Notes under the pieces: generated by a model
The model's input: the letters and a program-made list of their open reading frames with translations, nothing else
Database searches by the model: none
What the model was told of the DNA's origin: nothing
DNA from: Alloprevotella tannerae
Lineage (GTDB): Bacteria; Bacteroidota; Bacteroidia; Bacteroidales; Bacteroidaceae
Direction of reading: 5' to 3'
Assembly: GCA_015259305.1 (NCBI GenBank)
Contig: JABZGO010000024.1
Span: forward strand, 1-13,469
DNA length: 13,469 nt
Made by a program: the position numbers and the translations under genes
In this document: positions 6,996 to 13,469 of the stretch, one piece after another
Layout of the letters: the number at the start of each line of letters is the position of its first letter
How positions within the stretch are numbered: the first letter of the stretch is position 1

Positions 6996-8441
6996 TTAGT
7001 TGTGTTTATTTACTGTCTTCAATACGCTTTTATCAATCGTATAGGGGATCGTTTTACGTAGTTCGCCTATCCACTTCTTCTCTAAAATATCTTGCCAATC
7101 ACTAATCACCATAGAGCGCACATCTTGATAAGACTTTGGCTGATTCAAAATCTTTCCAAACACATCTGTATAAATGAATTTCGGATAAGTTTTTGCGCTA
7201 CCCTTAATTCCAAAAGCAAACTCATCAACATAAGGGTTTTCTCCTTTTTTACAGATATTTGGCCCAGCAACAACGACTGTCACAGAATCCTTGTTGAATT
7301 CATTCGTAATGGCAGACTGCCAATCGCCATTCTCGCTCTTTTTCAATACTTTCTTAACTAACTTAACCTGCTCAGGCTTACTGCAATGTATTACAAAGCC
7401 TTTAAAGCGCGGCTCTGTCCAAGTATATTGACGCTTATTCTTCTTAAACAAGGCACTAAGAGCTTTATCATTTTGGTTTGCCTCATCCCAAACCTTATCC
7501 TTACTGATTTGGAAAAGTAAAAGGCCATCGTGATATTCTTGAATCAAATATTTAAGGTTTAAGTCTGCATCGTGAGCTCTAAGCAAACTATCCATTACAG
7601 CTTCACGTGTTAAGCGCCCTTTTGATTCTGCAATGATTCGATTAATCTTTTCATTTGCAGAGATTTCATCTATCCCTTGCTGTTTTAAAGAATAGAGAAT
7701 TTGATCGCGCAACTCTGCATAAGGCTCCAATTGTTTACGCTCTTGCATCTTAATAATATGGTACCCGAAAGGAGTAAGGACAGGCCGAGAAACTTCTCCG
7801 ACTTTTAGCTTATAAGCTGCCTCTTCAAACTCTTTTACAGTAGCACCCGGACCTATCCAAGAAATTTCTCCACCACGAAGAGCAGATCCCGAATCTCCCG
7901 AATATTCCTTAGCCAAAGCTGCAAAATTTCCGCCATTCATAATTACCTGATAAACGGAATCTGCTCGCATTTTGGCCGTTTCTTTTTCAGCAGCTGTAGC
8001 GTTTTGTTTTACTGAAAATAATATGTGAGCAGGGCGCAACAAGTCTTTACCACCCAAGCGCGTCTTCATATTATCATACAAAGCAATAGCAGTTGAGTCA
8101 ATGAAAGCCTGATCCACCATAAAGGGTGTCAATTGCAGATCGCGATATGTGCGAAATTCATCTTTAAAGGCTTTTGTCGTATCTATGCGAGCTCGCTCAG
8201 CAGCAGCCACCTTCAACTTATAATTAAGAAACATCTCAGCATATTCATCAACGCTCTTTTTTTCTACGACAGCAGCTTCTTTACCATTCTTGTTATAGCT
8301 ATATTCAAACTCAGAGCGTAAGATCGGTCGACCATTTATGGTCATAATAACAGGATCATTAGCTGACTGTGCTTGTAGTTGTTCGATATTGATAGCAAAC
8401 AAGCTTAGCAATATTAAGCCGAAAGATAATTTCAGTTTCAT
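6996..8441 (-). CDS. Periplasmic parvulin-type peptidyl-prolyl isomerase, single PPIC domain
   Basis: A SurA/PpiD-like folding factor of 481 aa. A signal peptide spans about residues 1-24 (MKLKLSFGLILLSLF...LQA, then QSAND). The N-domain has a run of helices containing a SurA-like FLNYKLKVAAAERARID. The parvulin domain is at about 137-234: RPAHILFSV, FAALAKEYSGDSGSALRGGE, WIGPG and TPFGYHIIKM. A long C-terminal half (about 235-481) has no second clear parvulin motif and may form a second, worn domain. The frame has an earlier ATG at 8459 that adds MLKSPY. I prefer 8441 because MKLKL begins an ordinary signal peptide. A small hairpin (GAGAG/CTCTC) also lies just before 8459. It follows guaB by 73 bases with no terminator seen and is followed by the SurA-like gene. 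Confidence 0.88.
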   Translation of the reverse strand: MKLKLSFGLILLSLFAINIEQLQAQSANDPVIMTINGRPILRSEFEYSYNKNGKEAAVVEKKSVDEYAEMFLNYKLKVAAAERARIDTTKAFKDEFRTYRDLQLTPFMVDQAFIDSTAIALYDNMKTRLGGKDLLRPAHILFSVKQNATAAEKETAKMRADSVYQVIMNGGNFAALAKEYSGDSGSALRGGEISWIGPGATVKEFEEAAYKLKVGEVSRPVLTPFGYHIIKMQERKQLEPYAELRDQILYSLKQQGIDEISANEKINRIIAESKGRLTREAVMDSLLRAHDADLNLKYLIQEYHDGLLLFQISKDKVWDEANQNDKALSALFKKNKRQYTWTEPRFKGFVIHCSKPEQVKLVKKVLKKSENGDWQSAITNEFNKDSVTVVVAGPNICKKGENPYVDEFAFGIKGSAKTYPKFIYTDVFGKILNQPKSYQDVRSMVISDWQDILEKKWIGELRKTIPYTIDKSVLKTVNKHN

Positions 8442-8514
8442 ATATGGGCTTTTAAGCATTAAGAGAGGTAATCTATCTCTCCAAAATGTTACTTTTTTTA
8501 GATGAATAATATCT

Positions 8515-9996
8515 TTATTCTGGTCTGGAATAATTTGGAGCTTCAGAAGTTATGGATATATCGTGCGGGTGACTTTCCAACACGCCGGCATTAGTAATCC
8601 TTGTAAACTTCGCTTTGTGCAAGTCTTCGATTGTTGCAGCTCCACAATAGCCCATACCGCTACGTAAACCACCACACAATTGGAAGAGCACCTCTTGTAC
8701 CGTACCTTTATACGGAACCCGACCGGCGATCCCCTCGGGAACAAGTTTCTTAACTTCCTTTACACCGCCCTGGAAATAGCGGTCCTTTGATCCATTTTCC
8801 ATAGCCTCCAAGCTACCCATTCCGCGGTAAGCTTTAAATTTACGGCCATTGAAGATAATAGTTTCACCCGGACTTTCTTCTGTTCCGGCTACCAAAGATC
8901 CAATCATAACGCTAAAGCCTCCGGCTGCAATGGCTTTTACCACATCTCCTGAATAACGCAAACCGCCATCGGCAATCAAAGGAACATTAAATGGCTTCAA
9001 AGCGCAAGCTACATCGTAGACAGCACTCAACTGCGGTACGCCTACACCAGCCACAACGCGCGTTGTGCAAATAGAACCCGGTCCGATACCCACTTTGACT
9101 GCATCAGCTCCCGCCTCTGCCAGCATTCGAGCCGCGTCACCCGTTGCCACATTACCGACAACGATATCTACATCTTTAAAACAGTTCTTTGCCTCCCGCA
9201 GCTTGTCAATAACAAAGCGTGAATGGCCGTGCGCCGTGTCTATAATTAAGGCATCCGCCCCTGCTTGTACTAATGCATCCATACGTTGCATTGTATCATC
9301 AGTGACGCCCACGCCTGCAGCCACGCGCAATCGACCTTTTGCATCTTTGCAAGCCATCGGTTTATCTTTGGCTTTGGTAATATCTTTATACGTAATCAGC
9401 CCCACCAACTTTCCGTCTTTATCAATCACGGGTAGCTTTTCTATCTTGTTCTCTTTCAAGATACGAGCAGCACCTTGCAGATCTGTCTGTTGAGTAGTCG
9501 TAACCAAATGTTCTTTGGTCATAACATCTTCTACCTTTTGATCCAGGTTGTGCTCAAAGCGTAAATCTCTATTGGTGACAATACCCACTAAATGCATATC
9601 ATCATCCACAACGGGAATACCGCCAATATGATACTCATGCATCAATTGCAAGGCACCTCTTACCGTACTACCTCTATGAATCGTGACAGGGTCATAAATC
9701 ATTCCGTTCTCAGCACGCTTCACAATAGCAACTTGGCGCGCCTGCTCCTCAATACTCATATTTTTATGGATCACACCGATACCACCTTCGCGGGCTATAG
9801 CTATAGCCATCGGAGCTTCGGTTACAGTATCCATAGCAGCCGTCACAAAAGGAATTTGCAACTCTATATGGCGTGAGAAATTAGTTTTTAGACTTACAGT
9901 GCGTGGAAGCACTTCCGAATAGGCGGGGACGAGGAGGACATCATCAAACGTGAGTCCATCCATAACGATTCTGTCAGCAATAAAATCAGCAGTCAT
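8515..9996 (-). CDS. guaB: IMP dehydrogenase
   Basis: Catalyses IMP + NAD+ to XMP + NADH, the committed step of GMP synthesis, in the cytoplasm. Numbered from the ATG at 9996 (493 aa, normal for the family): the barrel starts at [13 protein letters not shown] (15-27). Two CBS domains sit at about 100-150 and 160-210. The substrate loop [11 protein letters not shown] carries the catalytic Cys310. DGGLRYSGD (343-351) binds phosphate, [10 protein letters not shown] (390-399) begins the flap, and [11 protein letters not shown] holds Arg426. The open frame extends to 10119, but that extra stretch gives a hydrophobic segment unlike any IMPDH and runs through the promoter at 10021-10051. I therefore place the start at 9996. 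It is the first gene of the operon. Confidence 0.97.
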   Translation of the reverse strand: MTADFIADRIVMDGLTFDDVLLVPAYSEVLPRTVSLKTNFSRHIELQIPFVTAAMDTVTEAPMAIAIAREGGIGVIHKNMSIEEQARQVAIVKRAENGMIYDPVTIHRGSTVRGALQLMHEYHIGGIPVVDDDMHLVGIVTNRDLRFEHNLDQKVEDVMTKEHLVTTTQQTDLQGAARILKENKIEKLPVIDKDGKLVGLITYKDITKAKDKPMACKDAKGRLRVAAGVGVTDDTMQRMDALVQAGADALIIDTAHGHSRFVIDKLREAKNCFKDVDIVVGNVATGDAARMLAEAGADAVKVGIGPGSICTTRVVAGVGVPQLSAVYDVACALKPFNVPLIADGGLRYSGDVVKAIAAGGFSVMIGSLVAGTEESPGETIIFNGRKFKAYRGMGSLEAMENGSKDRYFQGGVKEVKKLVPEGIAGRVPYKGTVQEVLFQLCGGLRSGMGYCGAATIEDLHKAKFTRITNAGVLESHPHDISITSEAPNYSRPE

Positions 9997-10020
9997 GTTT
10001 ACGTGGTCTTTTATTGCATG

Positions 10021-10051
10021 CAAAAATACGACAACTAACGATATGAGCAAA
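10021..10051 (-). promoter_or_regulatory. guaB: Bacteroidota-type promoter of guaB and the operon after it
   Basis: On the minus strand the -33 box is TTTG (10051-10048), followed by 19 bases and the -7 box TATTTTTG (10028-10021). Both fit TTTG-N19-21-TAnnTTTG. Transcription would begin near 10014, about 18 bases before the guaB ATG. That leaves no room for a riboswitch and excludes the longer reading frame. Confidence 0.8.
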
Positions 10052-10192
10052 GCGATTTTTACTTTTTTACGCCTATCATACTCCCCTCTAAAATCGCAGT
10101 AAAGATGCCTGATGTACACTTTTAGGGAGCGAAGTCCTGCTTATCTACTTTCCTATACCAACGAACAACTGCGACCTATTTTATTTTACGAA

Positions 10193-10466
10193 CTCATTAT
10201 GAAATGTAATGATATACAATCAAAGTCTATCTCTAAATAACAGAAAGAGAACAAATTAAAGAGCATAATTTACAGCATCATATCTCATAATGAAATCAAA
10301 ATTTCCGGAGTTTTAATTATACTTTCACGATGACAAAAGAATACCACCGTGATAGTACAAATATTCTCTCGTGATGATAGATTTATCCCTCCGTGATGGT
10401 ACAAAAGCAAGATTGTCTTTTAGAGAATAATTTTCAGTCTTACTGCGTTCAATCTCAAATTGAAAT
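10193..10466 (+). repeat. Three copies of CTCAWWWTGAAAT in the spacer
   Basis: The copies are at 10193-10205 (CTCATTATGAAAT), 10284-10296 (CTCATAATGAAAT) and 10454-10466 (CTCAAATTGAAAT). All lie on the plus strand, with two before and one after the 22-bp array. The second and third are also alike just outside the motif (T before, CA after). They may be binding sites or parts of a decayed element; the region is A+T-rich, which weakens the case. Confidence 0.45.
10326..10413 (+). repeat. Four imperfect 22-bp tandem repeats
   Basis: Units start at 10326, 10348, 10370 and 10392, each exactly 22 bases apart. Each begins with a conserved part: CACGATGACA, CGTGATAGTA, CGTGATGATA and CGTGATGGTA. The remaining 12 bases are A+T-rich and vary. 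The consensus core is CGTGATRRTA followed by an A two bases on. The period is two helical turns and not a multiple of three, so it is not coding. P. gingivalis carries MITE-like elements (BrickBuilt) built on short tandem repeats of about this length. A link is possible but not shown here. Confidence 0.7.
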
Positions 10467-10635
10467 CACTAAAACAATAGGAATTAAAAAATTAACTATC
10501 AATGATTTTCATACCACTATAATATGCCGCACACCACCTTTCAAGTTGGCTTACACGGCTTGTTCGATATTGCATATAAATATGCAAGTCTTAGACAAAA
10601 TAATAAGCTTATACCGCCCTATTTCTTGTTAATGC

Positions 10636-10672
10636 AAAAAAGAGGTCAACTCACTAGAAAGCAAATTGACCC
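10636..10672 (-). terminator. Probable terminator of the alcohol dehydrogenase gene
   Basis: On the minus strand GGTCAA (10671-10666) pairs with TTGACC (10649-10644), with an outer G-U pair. After TC comes TTTTTT (10641-10636). The loop of 16 bases is long, so the fold is moderate. It starts about 24 bases after the stop codon. Confidence 0.6.
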
Positions 10673-10695
10673 ATACACAATGAAAAACTTGAAAA

Positions 10696-11862
10696 TTATA
10701 GGCTAGCCTTTAATATCTCAATCACAAATTCGCGCGTAAGCGGCTTATAGCCGGTACCTATCAAGAAAACTCCATCTGCCGTTTTTTCCAAATTGGCTTC
10801 ACTCAACCCTAACTCGGCCGCGTGCATTACCAAGCCCAATTCGCGCATCCAATCTTCTAATCTTTCAAGTCCGATTGCAGCTATTTGTTCTTCCGTGCGG
10901 CCATCTGTAGCAACGTCCCACACGTTTGTAGCGAAGCGAACAAACTTAGGTAGTCCGGCCTTCATTATTCGGCGATAATAAGGTAAGCTTACGGCAGCTA
11001 GAGTCATACCATGCGTAGCATTCGTTACGCCCCCTATTGCCTGCCCAAGCATATGGACATTCCAATCTCCATCTTTTCCTTTGCTTATAAGCGTATTCAA
11101 AGCCCAAGTAGCAACCCACATAATGTTAGAACGCGCCTCATAATCTTGCGGATTTAGCACAGCAATGCGACTGCTGTGAATAAGTGAGCGCATAAGCCCT
11201 TCTGCCAAATAATCGCTCGCATTATCATCTGTATTGCTGAAGTATTGTTCCATGATATGCGACATGATGTCAAAGAATCCGGCAACCATATGATACGCAG
11301 GAATAGTATAGGTAAACTCAGGATTGAGTATGGCGAATTTAGGGAAGACATTCTCTGCAAAAACGTGGCCGATCTTCAATCCTGTTGCAGAATCTGTAAT
11401 CACACTTCCGCCATTCATTTCCGACCCAGTACCAACCATGGTTAGAATAGCGCCCACTGGTACGACCTTTCCTTGAGGTTCATTTCTCTCTAAAAAGAAA
11501 TGTGTCCATGGATCCTTATTGCAATCGACAGCTACGCTGACCGCCTTTGCATAATCTATGGTAGATCCTCCACCTACGGCAAGAATAAGATCGACTTTAT
11601 TGGCTTTTGCCAGATTTACACCCTCTCTTAATTTCTCGGCCGTTGGATTAGGCATTACGCCCGCGTCTTCTACAATGTGCTTACCGCAAGTCTGCAAAAC
11701 TTCAATCACAGCATCATAGATACCATTGCGTTTAATACTACCCCCACCATAGCTCAACATAATAGTAGGTCCATATTGCTTCAATTCATCTCGAAGAGCG
11801 TTCAACGCATCTTTTCCGAAATAGAGTGTTGTCGGATTAGAATACTTAAAATTACCTAGCAT
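10696..11862 (-). CDS. Iron-containing alcohol dehydrogenase, YqhD/butanol dehydrogenase type
   Basis: A cytoplasmic type III alcohol dehydrogenase, expected to reduce aldehydes with NADPH; the natural substrate cannot be read from sequence. Numbered from the ATG at 11862 (388 aa, normal): the nucleotide-binding half has LSYGGGSIKRNGIYD (36-50), typical of YqhD/BDH proteins, and LAVGGGSTIDYAK (94-106), then GTGSEMNGG (144-152). The metal ligands are Asp198 and His202 in FDIMSH, and His270 and His284 (VHMLG...NATHG), with the family's 14-residue step. Position 274, a His in YqhD and FucO, is Gln. The frame extends to 11919, but the extra 19 residues look unlike the family and cross the promoter. 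It is a single-gene unit with its own promoter and terminator, divergent from the small barrel protein gene. Typical role: disposal of toxic aldehydes or fermentation to alcohols. Confidence 0.93.
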   Translation of the reverse strand: MLGNFKYSNPTTLYFGKDALNALRDELKQYGPTIMLSYGGGSIKRNGIYDAVIEVLQTCGKHIVEDAGVMPNPTAEKLREGVNLAKANKVDLILAVGGGSTIDYAKAVSVAVDCNKDPWTHFFLERNEPQGKVVPVGAILTMVGTGSEMNGGSVITDSATGLKIGHVFAENVFPKFAILNPEFTYTIPAYHMVAGFFDIMSHIMEQYFSNTDDNASDYLAEGLMRSLIHSSRIAVLNPQDYEARSNIMWVATWALNTLISKGKDGDWNVHMLGQAIGGVTNATHGMTLAAVSLPYYRRIMKAGLPKFVRFATNVWDVATDGRTEEQIAAIGLERLEDWMRELGLVMHAAELGLSEANLEKTADGVFLIGTGYKPLTREFVIEILKASL

Positions 11863-11892
11863 AATCTCTTTCGATTTTGAGTTTGTTGGAGA

Positions 11893-11924
11893 CAAAATTA
11901 AAAAAATAGACTTCAACAAACAAC
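11893..11924 (-). promoter_or_regulatory. Promoter of the alcohol dehydrogenase gene
   Basis: On the minus strand the -7 box is TAATTTTG (11900-11893), an exact TAnnTTTG. GTTG (11924-11921) lies 20 bases upstream, one base off the TTTG consensus. The predicted start near 11886 leaves a leader of about 25 bases and supports the ATG at 11862. Confidence 0.6.
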
Positions 11925-12062
11925 TTTCTCCATCATTCCTTTATCAAAACATAGCAATAACTAAGATTTTCACAACAACACAGAGCATTTGTACTTCACG
12001 TAGAAAAAGCACGATGCATCCGAACAAACTAAGCATAATATTCATTCACTATGTTATCCGCA

Positions 12063-12083
12063 CTTTTCCTGCAAAAGGAAAAG
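12063..12083. repeat. 8-bp inverted repeat in the divergent promoter region
   Basis: CTTTTCCT (12063-12070) and AGGAAAAG (12076-12083) are perfect inverted copies around GCAAA. No T-run follows on either strand, so it does not look like a terminator. It lies between the two divergent promoters, 57 bases before the plus-strand -7 box. An operator is possible. The rest of 11925-12139 shows nothing else I can name. Confidence 0.5.
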
Positions 12084-12139
12084 AAAATAAGAAGTATATA
12101 AAAAGAATTAGGAAGAGATAAGATGTAAGTATAATTACG

Positions 12140-12147
12140 TACCTTTG
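12140..12147 (+). promoter_or_regulatory. -7 box of the small barrel protein and thiL unit
   Basis: TACCTTTG is an exact match to the Bacteroidota -7 consensus, 33 bases before the ATG at 12181. No TTTG stands at the -33 position, so the promoter may be weak or need an activator. A 10-bp palindrome, ACAATATTGT (12167-12176), lies just before the start codon. Confidence 0.6.
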
Positions 12148-12180
12148 CGCACAAATAATCAGTAACACAATATTGTAACA

Positions 12181-12651
12181 ATGAAAAAAATCGTCTCTTT
12201 ATTCCTGCTTCTTTTCTTGGTAACGACAGCCAAAGCTCAATTTAAAGAAGGTACGAAATACGTCGGAACGTCTTTTACCGGCCTCAGTTATAATTCCAAT
12301 GAGCACCTGCGTTTTGGTGTACAAGCTGATGCAGGCTATTTCTTCGCCGACTCTTGGATGCTACACGCTAATGTTGGCTTTGAACATACACGTAAATACA
12401 ATGCCCTCAGTTTGGGTGCAAGCTTACGCTATTATATTTTGCAAAATGGTTTGTATTTGAGCGCCGGTGCCGGATTCGAGCACACATCTACAGGCAACAA
12501 TGACATTGTTGTTCCTTTAGAAGTGGGCTACACATTCTACCTCAATCACTACATAGCCGTTGAGCCTGCTCTCTATTATAAGATAAGTCTCAACGATTTC
12601 TCACGAGGCAGTACTATTGGCTTACGCATAGGATTGGGTTATTATTTTTAA
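12181..12651 (+). CDS. Small outer-membrane beta-barrel protein, function unknown
   Basis: A 156-aa protein with a signal peptide (residues 1-19, ending TTAKA before QF). The mature part of about 137 residues has alternating hydrophobic and polar strands rich in Gly, Tyr and Phe, such as LRFGVQADAGYFF, WMLHANVGFEHT, LSLGASLRYYIL, LYLSAGAGFEH, VPLEVGYTFYL and GLRIGLGYYF. That is enough for an eight-strand barrel. The chain ends in YYF; a C-terminal Phe is the usual recognition signal of outer-membrane barrels. It resembles the general outer-membrane beta-barrel (OmpA/OprF N-domain-like) proteins of Bacteroidota, but I cannot name a function. It has its own -7 box. The thiL gene starts 9 bases after its stop, so the two are probably co-transcribed although their functions look unrelated. 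Confidence 0.82.
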   Translation: MKKIVSLFLLLFLVTTAKAQFKEGTKYVGTSFTGLSYNSNEHLRFGVQADAGYFFADSWMLHANVGFEHTRKYNALSLGASLRYYILQNGLYLSAGAGFEHTSTGNNDIVVPLEVGYTFYLNHYIAVEPALYYKISLNDFSRGSTIGLRIGLGYYF

Positions 12652-12660
12652 GTGTATTCA

Positions 12661-13469
12661 ATGACTGACATTTCGACCTTAGGAGAATTCGGTCTGATTC
12701 GCCATTTGACAAAAGACCTTAAGAACACGAATGAGTCTACGCTAAAAGGCGTCGGAGATGATTGTGCGGTACTTTCTTACCCTAATAAAAAGGTGCTTAT
12801 AACAAGCGATATGCTGATGGAGGGCGTCCATTTTGATTTAGTTTATACGCCCTTAAAGCATTTAGGCTATAAAGCTGCACAGGTAAATTTCTCAGACGTT
12901 TATGCAATGAATGGCACGCCACGTCAATTGGTCGTAAACTTGGCCTTAAGCCGACGCTTTTCCATAGAGGCTACTGAAGATTTGTATGCCGGCATACGCT
13001 TGGCTTGCGAACGCCACGGAGTTGACCTTGTTGGGGGAGACACTTGTAGTTCGCTAACGGGTTTAGCTATTAGTATAACTTGCATCGGCGAGGCCGATGA
13101 GTCTGATATTGTCTATCGTAACGGCGCGCAAGAGAATGATTTAATCTGCGTTAGTGGAAATTTGGGAGCCGCCTATTTAGGCCTTCAACTAATGGAGCGA
13201 GAGAAACGCGTTTTTGAGTCGCAGCCCCAAAATGGTGCAGAGGCTGCTCAACCAGACTTTGCCGGACGTGAATACCTGATTGAACGCTTTCTTAAACCGG
13301 AAGCTCGTCGTGACATTCCAGAAATACTTCGCAAAGCCCAGATCCACCCTACTGCGATGATGGATGTGAGCGATGGACTTTCTTCTGAACTCTTGCATAT
13401 TTGCAAACAGAGCAATTGCGGATGTCGCATTTATGAAGACCGCCTCCCATTAGACTACCAGACTGCTGC
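12661..13469 (+). CDS. thiL: Thiamine-monophosphate kinase, 3' end outside window
   Basis: Catalyses thiamine phosphate + ATP to thiamine diphosphate + ADP, the last step of cofactor synthesis, in the cytoplasm. The visible 269 residues cover the AIR-synthase-like N-domain and the start of the C-domain. Motifs in order: VGDDCAVL with Asp33 and Asp34, TSDMLMEGVHFD (48-59), VNFSDVYAMNG with Asp79, GGDT with Asp127, and DVSDGLSSEL (235-244). These acidic residues bind Mg-ATP in the family. The start ATG at 12661 gives the usual N-terminal 'LGEFGLIRHL'. The frame stays open to the right edge; about 70 residues are probably missing. Confidence 0.95.
   Translation, partial: MTDISTLGEFGLIRHLTKDLKNTNESTLKGVGDDCAVLSYPNKKVLITSDMLMEGVHFDLVYTPLKHLGYKAAQVNFSDVYAMNGTPRQLVVNLALSRRFSIEATEDLYAGIRLACERHGVDLVGGDTCSSLTGLAISITCIGEADESDIVYRNGAQENDLICVSGNLGAAYLGLQLMEREKRVFESQPQNGAEAAQPDFAGREYLIERFLKPEARRDIPEILRKAQIHPTAMMDVSDGLSSELLHICKQSNCGCRIYEDRLPLDYQTA

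Larger units (their letters stand above)
10052..10635. other. Long gene-poor A+T-rich spacer between guaB and the alcohol dehydrogenase gene
   Basis: These 584 bases hold no reading frame I can support; the short plus-strand frames here have no recognisable protein. What is visible is a small inverted repeat TCATTA-N7-TAATGA (10194-10212), three copies of a 13-bp motif, and the 22-bp tandem repeats, the latter two listed separately. I see no tRNA and no promoter with both boxes inside it. It could be the remains of a small mobile element or a regulatory region. Confidence 0.6.

Noticed and set aside
9065..9493. 142-aa plus-strand frame opposite guaB
   Set aside because: It lies wholly within guaB on the other strand; its Ser/Ala/Pro-rich composition is what the reverse of a coding frame gives.
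9997..10020. Guanine or other riboswitch before guaB
   Set aside because: The promoter leaves a leader of only about 18 bases.
10020..10119. Membrane segment at the N-terminus of IMP dehydrogenase
   Set aside because: It arises only if translation begins upstream of the promoter.
10326..10413. Possible CRISPR array
   Set aside because: The conserved part is only about 10 bases and the variable part 12, far below CRISPR repeat and spacer lengths, and no cas gene is present.
10393..10706. Two short plus-strand reading frames (79 and 60 aa) in the spacer
   Set aside because: No recognisable protein features, no promoter with both boxes, and overlap with the repeat array and the terminator.

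Overview
The window looks like chromosome from a Bacteroidota bacterium, most likely Porphyromonas or a close relative. This rests on three things seen in the sequence. (1) Three genes have Bacteroidota-type promoters, with a TAnnTTTG -7 box and, for two of them, an exact TTTG -33 box. (2) The OmpA-like porin resembles the Pgm6/Pgm7 proteins of P. gingivalis. (3) The block guaB - parvulin - parvulin - OstA-like - mutL has an order I associate with this group. The species cannot be fixed from the sequence alone.

Layout. 1-629: right end of an IS3-family insertion sequence, with the last third of its DDE transposase, a regular series of GTCAAC hexamers and a probable terminal repeat. 630-784: two stem-loop terminators facing each other. 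785-2065 (minus): an OmpA-family outer-membrane protein with its own promoter, a hairpin at the 5' end of its mRNA and a strong terminator. 2141-9996 (minus): a compact run read as guaB, a single-domain parvulin chaperone, a SurA-like double parvulin, an OstA/LptA-like envelope protein and mutL, with gaps of 1 to 73 bases. 9997-10695: a long gene-poor spacer with the guaB promoter, four imperfect 22-bp tandem repeats, three copies of a 13-bp motif, and the terminator of the next gene. 10696-11862 (minus): a YqhD/BDH-type iron alcohol dehydrogenase. 11863-12180: divergent promoter region with an 8-bp inverted repeat. 12181-13469 (plus): a small outer-membrane beta-barrel protein followed after 9 bases by thiL, cut by the window edge.

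Functional reading. The central operon joins GMP synthesis (guaB) and mismatch repair (mutL) to three proteins expected to act in the periplasm on outer-membrane protein or LPS assembly. The porin and the small barrel protein at either side are plausible clients of those chaperones, although nothing in the sequence proves this. The genes are ordinary core genes. The unusual material is non-coding: the GTCAAC series at the IS end, the 22-bp repeat array, and the hairpins around the porin gene. I found no convincing sign of an undescribed multi-gene system.
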